A DNA stretch of 64,000 bases. Origin: G963664115 sp965216035 (GTDB lineage: Bacteria; Acidobacteriota; Terriglobia; 20CM-2-55-15). The notes beneath the pieces are model-generated. The model worked only from the letters and a program-made list of their open reading frames with translations, had not been told where the DNA came from and ran no database searches. This document shows, in pieces, positions 34,218-43,710 of this stretch. Numbering within the stretch: the stretch's first letter is position 1; every line of letters begins with the position of its first letter. A program made the position numbers and the translations under genes. The stretch covers positions 620,001-684,000 of the forward strand of contig CBDCFM010000019.1 in assembly GCA_965216035.1 (NCBI GenBank). Direction: 5' to 3'.

Positions 34218-35770
34218 GAGTGCGTCTCCTCGGGGTCCGCATAGTAGGCGGCGCCGCGAATGTTGTCGTGATGGGGCGTCGGTGGGGTTTCGGTGTCCCC
34301 GAAAGGCAACCGGTCCTGGGCCGACGACAGGATGTTCTTGACGGTGCGGTAGCTATAGGACTGCAAGTGCAGCGCCCGCGCACTGGCGGCTTCGAGCCGC
34401 TCGGCGCCGGAGCGGCGACCTAGACTCATCAATCCCAGGCAGGCCCGGTACCCCTGTTCCGGATGCGGCCACCGTTTCATGATCTCCTCGACCAGGCGGC
34501 CGGTCTTGGGGCCAGTTTTCTCCGCCCAACTAATCAGCCGGGACGGTGTCCATTCCGCATGGGCCCGATGGGCACTGGGCATATGTTCGGACAGAGTCGA
34601 CGGCTTGTGATCGTAGCGACGGCGATGGGACGTCACGCGCCGGCCTTTGTAGTAGACCTCGACAATGGACGCCGTGTAACGCGCTTCCACCCTCTCATGG
34701 ATCAACTGGCAGGGCACGCTGTAAGGATGGCGGTCCACGGTAATGTGGTAATCGATGCTGACACGACAGTCCTTCCACTCGGCCTGTTCATACCGGTTGG
34801 TCGGGAGGGGCTGTAATGCCGGTCGATCCAGCCGCTCGTAGAGTTCCAGGCGGGATACTCGAAGCTTCTGCATCGGCCGCTGGTTCAGTTCCACCAGCAA
34901 CTCTCGAATGGCTCCGTTCAAGTCGGCCAGACTGAAGAACGTGCGATTCCGGATCCTGGCCAGGATCCACCGCTGTGCGACCAGGACGGTCGATTCAACT
35001 TTCGCTTTGTCCCGAGCTTTCCGCGGCCGGGCCGGTATGACAACGGCGCCGTAGTGTTCGGCCTCATCCTGGTAGGTACGGTTGACGCCTGCTTCATAGC
35101 GGCAGGGCTGGGTAATGGCACTCTTGAGTTGGTCGGGAACCCAGATCCGGCTCGATCCGCCGAAGAACTCCACCATGCGGATATGCACGCCGACCCAATC
35201 GGGGAGTTTCTGGCTCGGTGTCGCTTCCGCGTAGGTGTAACCGCTGGCGCCCAGAACAGCGACGAACAACTCGACTGGAATAGCTTTGCCCGTCCGTGGA
35301 TCCGTCAGCTGTGGCCGTTTGCCGGAAAAGTCGATGAAGGTCTTCTCTCCGGCGCGGTGCACCTGTCGCATCGAGGGCTTCAATTTCTGGGCCCAACGCC
35401 GGTAGATCTCACAGAACTGGCTGTAGGCATATCCCTTTGGATTCGCTTCTCGGTACTCTTCCCACAGCAGGTGCAGGGTGACTCCAACACGCTTCAACTC
35501 CTGGTGGATCCGTTCTACATCCGGAGCCACCCGTTCCCGGGAGCCCGGTCCCGCGCGGGGAAACAGCCGCGCTTCAAGCGCTGCCTCGTCCAGGTCTTCG
35601 GGCAGCGGCCATTCCAGTCCGGCCTGCTTGGCCCGTCCCAAGTAGTCCGCAACGGTGCCCAAGCCCACGCGACATGCGCTGGCGATCGCCCGGTGGCTGA
35701 GCTGTTGGTCGTGTTTGAGTCGTAGAATCTCGCGTATCTGTCTCATCGGTAGTCGTTTCGTTACCATCAA
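34211..35770 (-). CDS. istA: IS21-family transposase
   Basis: The protein has 519 residues. An N-terminal HTH (MRQIREILRLKHDQQLSHRA) is followed by an rve integrase core (DDE). FIDFSGKRPQ and VPDQLKSAITQ lie near the catalytic acidic residues, and a C-terminal beta-barrel domain lies near 340-400 (HYITVDR-type segment). It is intact in length. It overlaps istB. The element lies between the TIR-like operon and the IS6-family element, marking this as an insertion-prone region. Confidence 0.93.
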   Translation of the reverse strand: MMVTKRLPMRQIREILRLKHDQQLSHRAIASACRVGLGTVADYLGRAKQAGLEWPLPEDLDEAALEARLFPRAGPGSRERVAPDVERIHQELKRVGVTLHLLWEEYREANPKGYAYSQFCEIYRRWAQKLKPSMRQVHRAGEKTFIDFSGKRPQLTDPRTGKAIPVELFVAVLGASGYTYAEATPSQKLPDWVGVHIRMVEFFGGSSRIWVPDQLKSAITQPCRYEAGVNRTYQDEAEHYGAVVIPARPRKARDKAKVESTVLVAQRWILARIRNRTFFSLADLNGAIRELLVELNQRPMQKLRVSRLELYERLDRPALQPLPTNRYEQAEWKDCRVSIDYHITVDRHPYSVPCQLIHERVEARYTASIVEVYYKGRRVTSHRRRYDHKPSTLSEHMPSAHRAHAEWTPSRLISWAEKTGPKTGRLVEEIMKRWPHPEQGYRACLGLMSLGRRSGAERLEAASARALHLQSYSYRTVKNILSSAQDRLPFGDTETPPTPHHDNIRGAAYYADPEETHSC

Positions 35771-36198
35771 GGCCCTCCTGTGCTTCAGGAGAACCTAAAA
35801 GCTCCAAACTTCGCTACCGACGAGTGATCACGATGGCCGGAATCGGTGTTCAGGATCACCGGAATCACTGTTCAGGATCCCGGAATCCGCGTTCACGATC
35901 CCGGAATCGGTGTTCACGATGGATCGGAATCAGTGTTCAGGATGGTCCGGAATACGCAAATGCACGTACCGGCGGGCGAAGGTCAAGGCCAAAGCCGTAC
36001 ACCGAGCGGCGTTTTTGCATAGATCGAATTCGGCCGATATGCCCTCACGAGGCCCTTTTTCAGTATCGGATCGCCTGAGATCTTGGTGCTCCGAGCCCGA
36101 GCATGCGGTTGAGTATGTTGCAGGGGAGTCGGGCCTCAGTGCGTTGATGGCCAGGGTGGCGTGCGCGCAGTCGACTTCCGAGGGTATTGTCAACCTAC

Positions 36199-36960
36199 AG
36201 TGCGAAGGTCAGACTTGTGCCGAATGAGTGCAGTTCGATCAGGCTGCCGTGATCGCTTCCCACGTTGCAAAAGAACGCGCCCTCAACACCCTGTGGTGAA
36301 CCGCTTTTAGTCTGTGCCTGGACAAGCGGAAAAGATTCAGAACGACGCCATGCACGGAAAGGAAGAGTTGAGCGTGTCGTGGCGACTTGAACCGTCGCAT
36401 CTGTCGTTCGCGGTGTCGGGTCGGTTGGTGTGAGACTTCTCCTCGATTGTTCGCGTACTGTGCGGTGTCATGATTCACCGAAGGCATGATCGTGGGGAGT
36501 GCCGCACGGTAACTGTTCAACTTGTCTGTGACCCGGCGGAAGGGAACCTTTCCTTGCCCCTTCAAGAGCTTGCGAAAGAATCGCTCCGCTGCATGACGGT
36601 TGCGTCGCGACTGGACGAGGATGTCGATCACGTCGACATCTTGATCCACCCCACGCCACAAATATTGCCGCTGACCATTGATGGTCACGCATACTTTGTC
36701 CAGGAACCACGTGTCGCCGAGACGGCCGTGCCATTTCTTGAGTCGCCGCGCGTAGTTCGGGCCGAACTTCTTGGACCAGCGTCGGACGGTCTCGTAGGAT
36801 ACGACGACTTCCCGTTTGGCCAGCACATCCGCGACATCCCGGAGGCTGACGCCTAATTCGTAGTAGAGCCAGACTGCATGACTGATGATTTCGCGAGGAT
36901 ATCGGTGGCCGTGATAGTGCGATCGGGTGGATTTTATATCGCAAGTCTGGCAGGTATCGT
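36199..36960 (-). mobile_element. IS6-family element, approximate extent
   Basis: The left boundary is defined by sequence shared with the remnant at 16354-16416. The right boundary is not proven; the coding sequence of the transposase is readable up to about 36960. No clean terminal inverted repeat could be matched on the right. Confidence 0.5.
36239..36826 (-). CDS. IS6-family (IS26-like) transposase
   Basis: From the first Met there are 195 residues, with the DDE catalytic core typical of IS6 (WFLDKVCVTINGQRQYLWRG, GVDQDVDVIDILVQSRRN, HQPTRHRERQMRRFKS). The same frame stays open upstream to about 36960 and encodes RYPREIISHAVWLYYELGVS and LRDVADVLAKREVVVSYETV. This is the normal N-terminal HTH of the family, but no ATG or GTG is seen there. 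Either a non-standard start is used or the 5' end is damaged. A 63-base piece of the same element survives at 16354-16416. Confidence 0.8.
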   Translation of the reverse strand: MLAKREVVVSYETVRRWSKKFGPNYARRLKKWHGRLGDTWFLDKVCVTINGQRQYLWRGVDQDVDVIDILVQSRRNRHAAERFFRKLLKGQGKVPFRRVTDKLNSYRAALPTIMPSVNHDTAQYANNRGEVSHQPTRHRERQMRRFKSPRHAQLFLSVHGVVLNLFRLSRHRLKAVHHRVLRARSFATWEAITAA

Positions 36961-37111
36961 CACAAGTTGACAGTAGCCACCGAAGTCGTGCTTCGGTAAT
37001 ACTATTTCTTCTAAGCCGACTTCTAAGACATGATCCTTCGAATCGTCCCCGCGCGCGGATTCAGCCATGGAGCGGCCTCCGCTCTATGCGATGCTAGAAT
37101 CTGACACCGCG

Positions 37112-37870
37112 ATGGACTACGACCAGACCGACATTCCGGAGCGCTACGACCGAGGGCGAGACCACGGACCCGCAGTCATCCACCAATGGATGGACCTCGT
37201 TGCCTCTCACGTCGATGGAGAGACAGTTCAGAATGTTCTGGATCTTGGATGCGGCACAGGACGCTTTTCCCAGGCCTTGGCCGCAAGGTTCAGTGCGAAC
37301 GTGATTGGCATTGATCCATCGACAAAGATGCTGCACCAGGCTCAGAGCAAGCTAAGTGACAGTCACGTCTTCTACGTCGAAGGCTTTGCCGAAGCAGTTC
37401 CTTTAGTGTCGAACTCTGTCGATATGATTTTCATATCGATGGTCTTTCATCACTTTGAGGATCGGCAACTGGCGGCTCGAGAATGCAGGCGGGTGCTTCG
37501 AGATGGAGGCCGCTTATGTCTCCGAACCGGCACATCTGAGAAATCATCGATGTATCCATACGTGCCATTTTTCCCTGAGAGCCGCAGCCTACTTGAACAA
37601 CGCTTGCCATCCTTGGCCTCTCAACGTGAAGCGTTTGAAGCGGCCTCTTTTTGCACCGCTTCTTCTGAGGTTGTGGTGCAGCAGGTTGCTCCAAACTATG
37701 GAGTGTACGCACAGAAGCTCTCGCTCGGAGCCGACTCAATTTTGATGAGCCTCGACCCTGATGATTTCAAGGCGGGGATGGACTCACTTCGTTTCTACGC
37801 TGCCGGACGTGGAGCTGATGAAGCCGTCATAGAACCAATTGACTTCCTGGTGTTTGACGTGCCGGAATAG
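37112..37870 (+). CDS. Class I SAM-dependent methyltransferase
   Basis: About 252 residues from the ATG at 37112, giving the usual MDYDQTDIPERYDRGRDHGP start of this Methyltransf_11 family. The SAM-binding motif I is VLDLGCGTGRFSQALAARF, and the acidic residue of motif II is GIDPSTKMLHQAQ. The N-terminal Asp-Gln segment is typical of small-molecule methyltransferases. It is the first gene of a three-gene operon; its TAG overlaps the GTG of the acetyltransferase gene. Substrate unknown. Confidence 0.88.
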   Translation: MDYDQTDIPERYDRGRDHGPAVIHQWMDLVASHVDGETVQNVLDLGCGTGRFSQALAARFSANVIGIDPSTKMLHQAQSKLSDSHVFYVEGFAEAVPLVSNSVDMIFISMVFHHFEDRQLAARECRRVLRDGGRLCLRTGTSEKSSMYPYVPFFPESRSLLEQRLPSLASQREAFEAASFCTASSEVVVQQVAPNYGVYAQKLSLGADSILMSLDPDDFKAGMDSLRFYAAGRGADEAVIEPIDFLVFDVPE

Positions 37871-38337
37871 TGCAGAAACCGCTCGTTATGGAAGGTAAAG
37901 CTAGACTGCGTTTAGCAACCGCCAAGGACGCGCCCCGTCTTTTCGATATTCGTAGCTCTGCCATCATTCAACTCGCACCCCGTGCCATGGGGCTCGAACG
38001 GGCGAAGAGTTGGGCCGCATCAGCCAGGCCGGAACGTGTTGTCCTCGCGATAGAACAGCACACGGTGTGGGTCGCCGATACCGTCAATGAAGCGGTGGGC
38101 TGGATCGAGCTTGCCGACAACTGCATCGAAGGCATGTATGTCCTGCCCGAGCGGACGCGGGCAGGCATAGGTACTTTGTTGTTGGATCACGCAGAAGGTG
38201 AGATTCAACGAGCCGGATTTCGCTCATCATTCCTAGAGGCGAGCCGGAACGCAGAGCCCTTCTATCTCAATCGCGGATACAAGCCTTTAGGCGAACGGCC
38301 CGCTGACGATGCTGTCCCCATGGAGAAACAGCTGTGA
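37870..38337 (+). CDS. GNAT-family N-acetyltransferase
   Basis: The protein has 155 residues. The acetyl-CoA motif A reads MYVLPERTRAGIGTLLLDHA (R-x-x-G-x-G/A form), and the C-terminal FYLNRGYKPLGE is typical. The GTG start overlaps the methyltransferase stop (TAGTG), indicating translational coupling; an ATG lies at 37888. Its stop overlaps the GTG of the HAD gene. Substrate unknown. Confidence 0.88.
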   Translation: MQKPLVMEGKARLRLATAKDAPRLFDIRSSAIIQLAPRAMGLERAKSWAASARPERVVLAIEQHTVWVADTVNEAVGWIELADNCIEGMYVLPERTRAGIGTLLLDHAEGEIQRAGFRSSFLEASRNAEPFYLNRGYKPLGERPADDAVPMEKQL

Positions 38338-38981
38338 CCGTGACTCCGATTGAGGCCGTTCTGTTGGATGCTGACGGTGTGATTCAGAGGCCCTCCCGGA
38401 AACGAATGAGCGCATGGAAGAAGATGCTCCGACCGGGTCAAAACGTGGAGGGATTCGTGGCAGAAATCCTCACGGCAGAAGAATCGGTGCTAACAGGTGA
38501 GCTCGACTTCTCAGAGGCACTGTCGGAGGTTCTATCGCGCTGGAAGTGTCACGGATCGCTCGAGGATGCCCTCGTTGCGTGGACGATGATCGAAGTGGAC
38601 CCGCAGATCGCTCAGACCGTTCGGACTTTGAGACGGAGTGGCGTCGCCTGTCACCTGGCTAGCAATCAGGAGGAACATCGAGCGCACTATATGTCATGCA
38701 TCCTCGACTATGGCAACCTGTTCGAGAAAGAGTTCTACTCCTGCAGGATGGGCGTCCAGAAACCGGTAGCCGAATACTTTCGCATAATCCTGCAGGAAAC
38801 CCGCCTTCGGCCAAGCAAAGTGCTTTTCATCGATGATCACCAAGTTAATGTCGATTCGGCTCTCCAAGTCGGTTTCCAGGCAGCCAGATTCACTCTGGAA
38901 ACTGGCCCGAGTGAGCTTCACGGACTGCTAGAGCAGTTCGGGATACAGGCACCTCAACCCTCAGGTGCATCGGCAAGTTGA
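38334..38981 (+). CDS. HAD-superfamily hydrolase
   Basis: The protein has 215 residues. Motif I is VLLDADGVIQ with catalytic Asp pair, motif II SNQ, motif III Lys in GVQKPVAEYF, and motif IV LFIDDHQVNVDSA. This is the HAD-IA type, usually a phosphatase or phosphoglycolate-type enzyme acting on small phosphorylated metabolites. It overlaps the preceding gene by four bases (GTGA). With methyltransferase and acetyltransferase it forms a compact accessory operon. Confidence 0.88.
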   Translation: MTVTPIEAVLLDADGVIQRPSRKRMSAWKKMLRPGQNVEGFVAEILTAEESVLTGELDFSEALSEVLSRWKCHGSLEDALVAWTMIEVDPQIAQTVRTLRRSGVACHLASNQEEHRAHYMSCILDYGNLFEKEFYSCRMGVQKPVAEYFRIILQETRLRPSKVLFIDDHQVNVDSALQVGFQAARFTLETGPSELHGLLEQFGIQAPQPSGASAS

Positions 38982-39200
38982 CTCGATAGCTCACTTCCTA
39001 GAAGACGACTGCTGGTTCATCAGCTGGCTCCCAGAACGCCGTTTCTGCGGTATCACCCGCCTGTCGCATTCATCGGGAAATCCGACTACGATGGCATCGT
39101 GGAACTTTCACTTCAACAGAGGTTTTTGCGGCCGCCCATACCGGACTACCTCATGCAAACCCGATAAGCCCGGAGCAAATTGAGTCCTTAGATCCAGCTC

Positions 39201-39530
39201 ATGATTGCGGCCGTGCCGGCAACTGATTTTGACCTAGGCTGCGGACCCGGCTCCATCGCTATCCGGATCGCGCAGCGAGTACGAGTTCAAGTTACTGCTG
39301 TCGACCTTAATCCACCCTTTATTCAACGAGCGATGACGTCCGCAGCCTTAAACGATTTGCTCGGCTCCATGACGTTCATCGAAGGAAACGTCGGTGAGTA
39401 CACGACCCAGCGAATCGATGCGGTCATCTGTATGGGATTGTCACACGCGCTCGGCTCGCCCGGAGAGGCAATCAGAGGCATCAGATCGACGACCTGCTGC
39501 CCTGGAACGTCGCCCCCGTCCTCAGCGGCA
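39201..39530 (+). pseudogene. Methyltransferase remnant
   Basis: The frame encodes DLGCGPGSIAIRIAQRVR, VDLNPPFIQRA and FIEGNVGEYTTQRIDAVICM, the SAM-binding half of a class I methyltransferase. After GEAIRGIRS the sequence no longer resembles the family and frames change, and the N-terminus is missing too. It is a decayed gene between the HAD gene and the TIR gene. Bases 38982-39200 have no supported gene. Confidence 0.6.
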
Positions 39531-39777
39531 ATCCCGTTCAACCGAACTGAGACCCACCCATCCAGGCAGTGTCCACAACTTGAGGTTGTGGACGCGATAC
39601 CTTCGCCTACTACTTTCAAGGGGATTCCGTCAACACGTTCTCGTCAGGGCGCTTACGCCTTCCCAGTCAGTTACCTCTGACAGGCCGCCCCTAATCATCT
39701 ATTCTATTGGCCCCAGTTCTACCCTGAGGTAGCATTCGGGGACTCCTGATAGTGTCACTCCTAGATCGCGGAGGCCG

Positions 39778-40152
39778 ATGCCAAAGATCTTCATCAGTTA
39801 CGACCGAGAGAGCAAGCCGCTCGTAGAGACCTTGGAGAACGACATTGAAGGTCTCGGTCATGAAGTTTGGTTCGATCACGAGTTAACCGGTGGACAGAGT
39901 TGGTGGAACCAAATCCTTGAGCAGATTCGCGAATGTGACGTGTTCGTGTTTGCGTTGGCACCAAGGGCGTTGGAGTCCGTGGCCTGTACGCGGGAATACA
40001 ACTATGCTGCCGAATTGGGTAAGCCGATCTTACCCGTTCTAGTCGCAGAGGACGTGTCTATAAATCTCCTGCCAACGGCCCTCTTGGCGATTCAGTATGT
40101 GGACTACCGGAACCGGACGAGTTATTGTCAAAAGTGGTGTTTAGGAGATTGA
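39778..40152 (+). pseudogene. TIR-domain gene truncated by an IS256-family insertion
   Basis: About 114 native residues, MPKIFISYDRESKPLVETLE onward, form a nearly complete TIR domain: GHEVWFDHELTGGQSWWNQI, FVFALAPRALESVACTREYN (with the putative NADase Glu in CTREY) and LPVLVAED. At 40121 the frame enters the inverted repeat of the IS256 element and ends a few codons later. The effector or sensor domain that normally follows is missing and is not found beyond the element. It could still make a TIR-only protein. Confidence 0.7.
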
Positions 40153-41502
40153 TTCAAGCGGCGGTCTGATCGAGCTTTGTCACTTCGATTCCATCGTTAA
40201 ATTTCACTCCAGTAATCACCTTGACCAGATCATCGAATCCTCGTAATCGTCGCCAGTTCTTCTCAGCGCACTGACCCAGCTTGAACATCATGTGCAGCAT
40301 TCCATCCCGTGTCAGGCAGCCTCTGGATCGCTTGGTTCGGTGTCGAATGGTGGCAAAGGTCGATTCAATGGGATTAGTCGTTCGGATGCTCTGCCAGTGC
40401 TTGGCCGGAAAGCCGTAAAAGGCCAGCAGTGCTTCTCTGTCTTTCTGCAGGCAGACAGTGGCTTTCGGATACTTCGGCTCATAGGTTTCAATGAACAGAT
40501 CGAATGCCTTCTCGGCATCTGCGTGTGTCTCAGCCTTCCAGATCGCGTGCAGTGCCTGTTTCGCTTTCGCCTGGACCGACTTGGGTAAGCAGTTGAGCAC
40601 ATTCATGGTCTTGTGCATCCAGCAGCGTTGTTGGTGTGTCTCGGGATAGATTTCCTCCAGTGCGGCCCAGAACCCCATCGCCCCGTCACCGATGGCCAAC
40701 TTCGGAATATTCATCCCTCGGGACTTCAGCTTCAACAAGACCTCACGCCAACTCTGTGTCGATTCCCGTACACCGTCTTCGATCGCCAGAAAACGCTTCT
40801 CTCCGCGTTCATTCACGCCGATCACGACCAACGCACACAACTTGGTTTGTTCAGCTCGAAGTCCGCTGTAGATACCGTCGGCCCAGACATAGACCCAGCG
40901 GTCGGCGTCCAAACGCTGGTCGCACCCGATGCGGTACTCTTCAGCCCAGACCCGTTTCAAGCGCGATACCGTGCTCGCTGACAAGCCCTGCGCCTTCGGA
41001 CCGACAAGAACTTTCAGGGCCTCACCCATCTCGCCACTGGAGACGTCTTTCAAATACAACCACGGCACGGCGGCTTCCATCGACTGTGTCTTCCGAATGT
41101 AGGGGGGTACCAGGGCCGAGCGGAACGTCACAGCTTCGCCCGTCTTGGCGCGAACCTTCGGGATTTGCACCGTTACCGGACCCAGGCCGGTCTGCAGCTC
41201 GCGTTCAGGCAGATAACCGTTGCGCACCACTCCAGCCTTCCCCGTCTCGGTTCGCCGATCGCCGTGCTGGGATAGCAGTTCGGACAGTTCGGCTTCCACA
41301 GCGCGTTGGATCAGCTCTTGCGCCCCGGCTCGTAGCAGGTCGGTCACTGGGTCTGCAATCGCTTCTCGATCTTCCAGTTCAATAACGATACTCTTACTTA
41401 TAGTGGCGTATCTCCTTTGGTTGCTTTGAAGTCTCGTAAACAACAAATCAACCAGATACGCCGCTTTTCTTCAATCCCTCAAACACCAGGTTCGGTTATA
41501 AC
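40121..41502 (-). mobile_element. IS256-family element inside a TIR gene
   Basis: The inverted ends align: GTTATTGTCAAAAGTGGTGT at the left and GTTATAACCGAACCTGGTGT (complement) at the right, both followed by TTxxGxGATTGA. The element carries one transposase gene. No clear target-site duplication is visible at the flanks, so a deletion or rearrangement may have followed insertion. Confidence 0.8.
40154..41446 (-). CDS. IS256-family transposase
   Basis: The protein has 430 residues, full length for the family. DDE residues lie in VYVWADGIYSGLR, LAIGDGAMGFWAALEEIYP and TTNPIESTFATIRHRTKRSR (the conserved NPIES signature). The N-terminal LLRAGAQELIQRAVEAEL is typical. It appears intact and possibly active. 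Confidence 0.95.
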   Translation of the reverse strand: MLFTRLQSNQRRYATISKSIVIELEDREAIADPVTDLLRAGAQELIQRAVEAELSELLSQHGDRRTETGKAGVVRNGYLPERELQTGLGPVTVQIPKVRAKTGEAVTFRSALVPPYIRKTQSMEAAVPWLYLKDVSSGEMGEALKVLVGPKAQGLSASTVSRLKRVWAEEYRIGCDQRLDADRWVYVWADGIYSGLRAEQTKLCALVVIGVNERGEKRFLAIEDGVRESTQSWREVLLKLKSRGMNIPKLAIGDGAMGFWAALEEIYPETHQQRCWMHKTMNVLNCLPKSVQAKAKQALHAIWKAETHADAEKAFDLFIETYEPKYPKATVCLQKDREALLAFYGFPAKHWQSIRTTNPIESTFATIRHRTKRSRGCLTRDGMLHMMFKLGQCAEKNWRRLRGFDDLVKVITGVKFNDGIEVTKLDQTAA

Positions 41503-41849
41503 TCAGAAGTGACCGGACCGGTGGACATCTTGAAGGGATAAGGACACGGACGCACCGATTTATTTCCCATAAACGCCGAAGCGTATATCTATAAATCCGA
41601 TCCGTAGACCTGCTGCGATGTCCCAGGCGTCGTCTAGTCTCTGAGGTTGAACTCAGAGGATGAGGTGAGGACCGCGTACACAGGTTTCCATCACTCGTTC
41701 ATTGAGCAGGAAAGCGTGCTTGAAACCGACGTTCAGCGCCCCTGTGGTGTTGAAGTGCGTATAACTGCGGGGATTGTTGTATCTACAAAATCATCTACAG
41801 TCGTAAAACGGAAAGCCCTGAATGGCCCGTAAACTATTGATATCAAAAA
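41503..41849. other. Intergenic between the IS and tRNA-Lys
   Basis: No gene is recognised. No remainder of the interrupted TIR protein is readable in any frame directly after the element. Confidence 0.45.
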
Positions 41850-41922
41850 TGAGCCGTACTGGGATCGAACCAGTGACCCTCTGCTTAAAAGGCAGATGCT
41901 CTACCAACTGAGCTAACGGCCC
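41850..41922 (-). tRNA. tRNA-Lys (TTT anticodon)
   Basis: The 73-nt cloverleaf begins GGGCCGT and ends ACGGCTC plus A. The anticodon loop is CTTTTAA with anticodon TTT, the D arm reads GCTC...GAGC, and the T arm has GGTTCGATC. It decodes AAA/AAG lysine codons. It lies downstream of purA on the same strand. Confidence 0.96.
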
Positions 41923-42026
41923 GTCGTTTGAACTTTCCTATCGTAGCGCAGGTATCAAGGGAAGGCACGTTGGGAGGGCGGGGAATTTCCAGGACAGACG
42001 CCCGTCGTCTGTCTCGCTGGCCCTGA

Positions 42027-43313
42027 TTACGGTACTTCGAGTGTCTCTTCCCGTTCCGGGCCTGTCGAGACCAGCGTGATGGGTCGTTCCATGAAGTCGG
42101 AAAGAAACCGAATATAGTCGCGAGCCTTTTCGGGAAGGTCGGACCATTGGCGCGTCCCTGCAACAGAAGTCTTCCAGCCCGGCAAAGATTTATAGACCGG
42201 TTCCACGTTCGCCAGAATGTTTGCATCAGCGGGGAACGCGTCGATCGCGTTGCCTTTGTAGGTGTAGCCCACGCAGACAGGGATTTCGTCGAAGCTGTCC
42301 AGAACGTCGATCTTCGTGATCGCAATGGACTCCATATCGTTGATCATGACTGAATAGCGGGCCGCCGCGCCATCAAACCATCCGCACCGTCTGGGCCGTC
42401 CGGTGGTGGATCCGTACTCATCCCCACCCGAGCGCAGCCGTTCCCCGATCGCGGGGATGGTCTCGGTTGGAAACGGTCCACTGCCCACCCGTGTGGTGTA
42501 GGCCTTCATGATGCCCAGCACGGCATGAACGTGCTTCGGTGCGATCCCCAATCCGCTGGGGATGCCGCATGCGGTCGAATTGGAAGACGTGACATAGGGG
42601 AATGTGCCATGGTCCACGTCGAGCAACGTGGCCTGAGCGCCTTCAAACAGAATCCTTTTGCCGTCGGTCAGCATCCCGTTCAGCAGGGCCGCCGTATCGG
42701 TGAGCAGAGGCCGCAGCCGCTGTGCGTATTCCGCGTATGCACTGCAGATCGGTTCGGGGTCGATTTCCTCGGAGTACTGCAGCGCCTCCAGTATTCGGTT
42801 CTTCTGTTTGACCTGTTCCCGGATTCGGTCGCTCAGAGTGTCGGTATTGATCAAGTCGCAGACTCGGAGGCCGCGCCGCGCCATCTTGTCCTCATAGGCC
42901 GGCCCGATGCCACGCGACGTCGTCCCGATTTTCTTCTCTCCCATCTGGAGTTCTAGGGCGGCTTCAACGACCCGGTGATAGGGAAGGATCAAATGGCATC
43001 GATTGGAGACGAACAAACGTCCATCGATATTGATCCCGCCTTTGGCCAGCCCATCGCACTCCACGATCAGCGCCTGGGGATCGAGAACGACCCCGCTGCC
43101 GATGACACATTGCATTTCGGGATGGAAGATGCCGGAGGGGATCAGGTGGAGGATGAATTGCCGGCTGCCGATTTGGATCGTGTGGCCAGCGTTGTGACCG
43201 CCCTGATAGCGAGCGACGACATCAAACCTGTCGGAAAGGATGTCGATGATCTTGCCCTTGCCTTCGTCGCCCCACTGCGCACCCACGACTGCAAGATTCT
43301 TTTTGGTCGTCAT
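42027..43313 (-). CDS. purA: Adenylosuccinate synthetase
   Basis: The protein has 428 residues. It catalyses the GTP-dependent joining of IMP and aspartate in AMP synthesis. The P-loop-like VGAQWGDEGKGKI opens the protein; GHNAGHTI, RGIGPAYEDK, FEGAQATLLDVDHGTFPYVT and GRPRRCGWFD are canonical active-site blocks. The order trxA, ykgJ-like, purA, tRNA-Lys on one strand with gaps of 25-105 bases suggests a shared transcript. Nothing abnormal was seen. Confidence 0.97.
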   Translation of the reverse strand: MTTKKNLAVVGAQWGDEGKGKIIDILSDRFDVVARYQGGHNAGHTIQIGSRQFILHLIPSGIFHPEMQCVIGSGVVLDPQALIVECDGLAKGGINIDGRLFVSNRCHLILPYHRVVEAALELQMGEKKIGTTSRGIGPAYEDKMARRGLRVCDLINTDTLSDRIREQVKQKNRILEALQYSEEIDPEPICSAYAEYAQRLRPLLTDTAALLNGMLTDGKRILFEGAQATLLDVDHGTFPYVTSSNSTACGIPSGLGIAPKHVHAVLGIMKAYTTRVGSGPFPTETIPAIGERLRSGGDEYGSTTGRPRRCGWFDGAAARYSVMINDMESIAITKIDVLDSFDEIPVCVGYTYKGNAIDAFPADANILANVEPVYKSLPGWKTSVAGTRQWSDLPEKARDYIRFLSDFMERPITLVSTGPEREETLEVP

Positions 43314-43346
43314 GGTCAGATCAGCCTGAGATCGGTCGGGGGGGGG

Positions 43347-43685
43347 TTACTCGACCTCGAAATAGTAGCCGCAGTCCTCGTCGATTTCTTTCAAGTCCTG
43401 CGGGACCAGGGGAAAAATCCGGCATTGTGCGAAGTGTTGACCGTAGATCTCGCAGCTGAATTCCCCGCTGGTTTCTTGGAGGAAAGGGCACTTGAGGAGG
43501 ATCTTGCAACAGGCGCCGCAACGGGTGCATTCTCCGCGCCGCTTCGCCAGGAGTTGCTCGTTGTCGCGCGTGTAGACGTTGGAACGAATGAATCGGCGAA
43601 TCTTTCCCTGAATCTGCAATGCCCGAAATCGAACCTTTTCGACCATCGGAGCAGATATTGACGCATTTAGGACTGGAAGCTCCAC
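43347..43685 (-). CDS. YkgJ-family cysteine-cluster protein
   Basis: The protein has 112 residues. The Cys pattern CTRCGACC, then CPFL, CEIYGQHFAQCRIFP, is the YkgJ/UPF0153 (CxxCxxCC) signature thought to bind zinc or an Fe-S cluster. YFEVE closes the protein. The start is assumed at the Met with nearest upstream purine-rich site. Lies between trxA and purA, 33 and 25 bases from them. Function unknown. Confidence 0.88.
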   Translation of the reverse strand: MELPVLNASISAPMVEKVRFRALQIQGKIRRFIRSNVYTRDNEQLLAKRRGECTRCGACCKILLKCPFLQETSGEFSCEIYGQHFAQCRIFPLVPQDLKEIDEDCGYYFEVE

Positions 43686-43710
43686 TATTAACTCCGCTGG
43701 AAAGGTTCGT

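Larger units (their letters stand above)
33010..35955 (-). mobile_element. IS21-family element (istA, istB)
   Basis: About 2.95 kb with both transposition genes on the minus strand. The ends carry the repeated transposase-binding motif usual in this family. On the left are at least two units (GTGAACACCAGTTCCGGAAT, GAACACCGATTCCGGCC). On the right at least four units (GGCCGGAATCGGTGTTCA and variants) lie at 35833-35955. Boundaries are set by the matching outer sequences GTATTCC and GGAATAC and could be off by a few bases. Confidence 0.75.

Noticed and set aside
36470..36856. 128-residue frame on the + strand
   Set aside because: It is antisense to the IS6 transposase.
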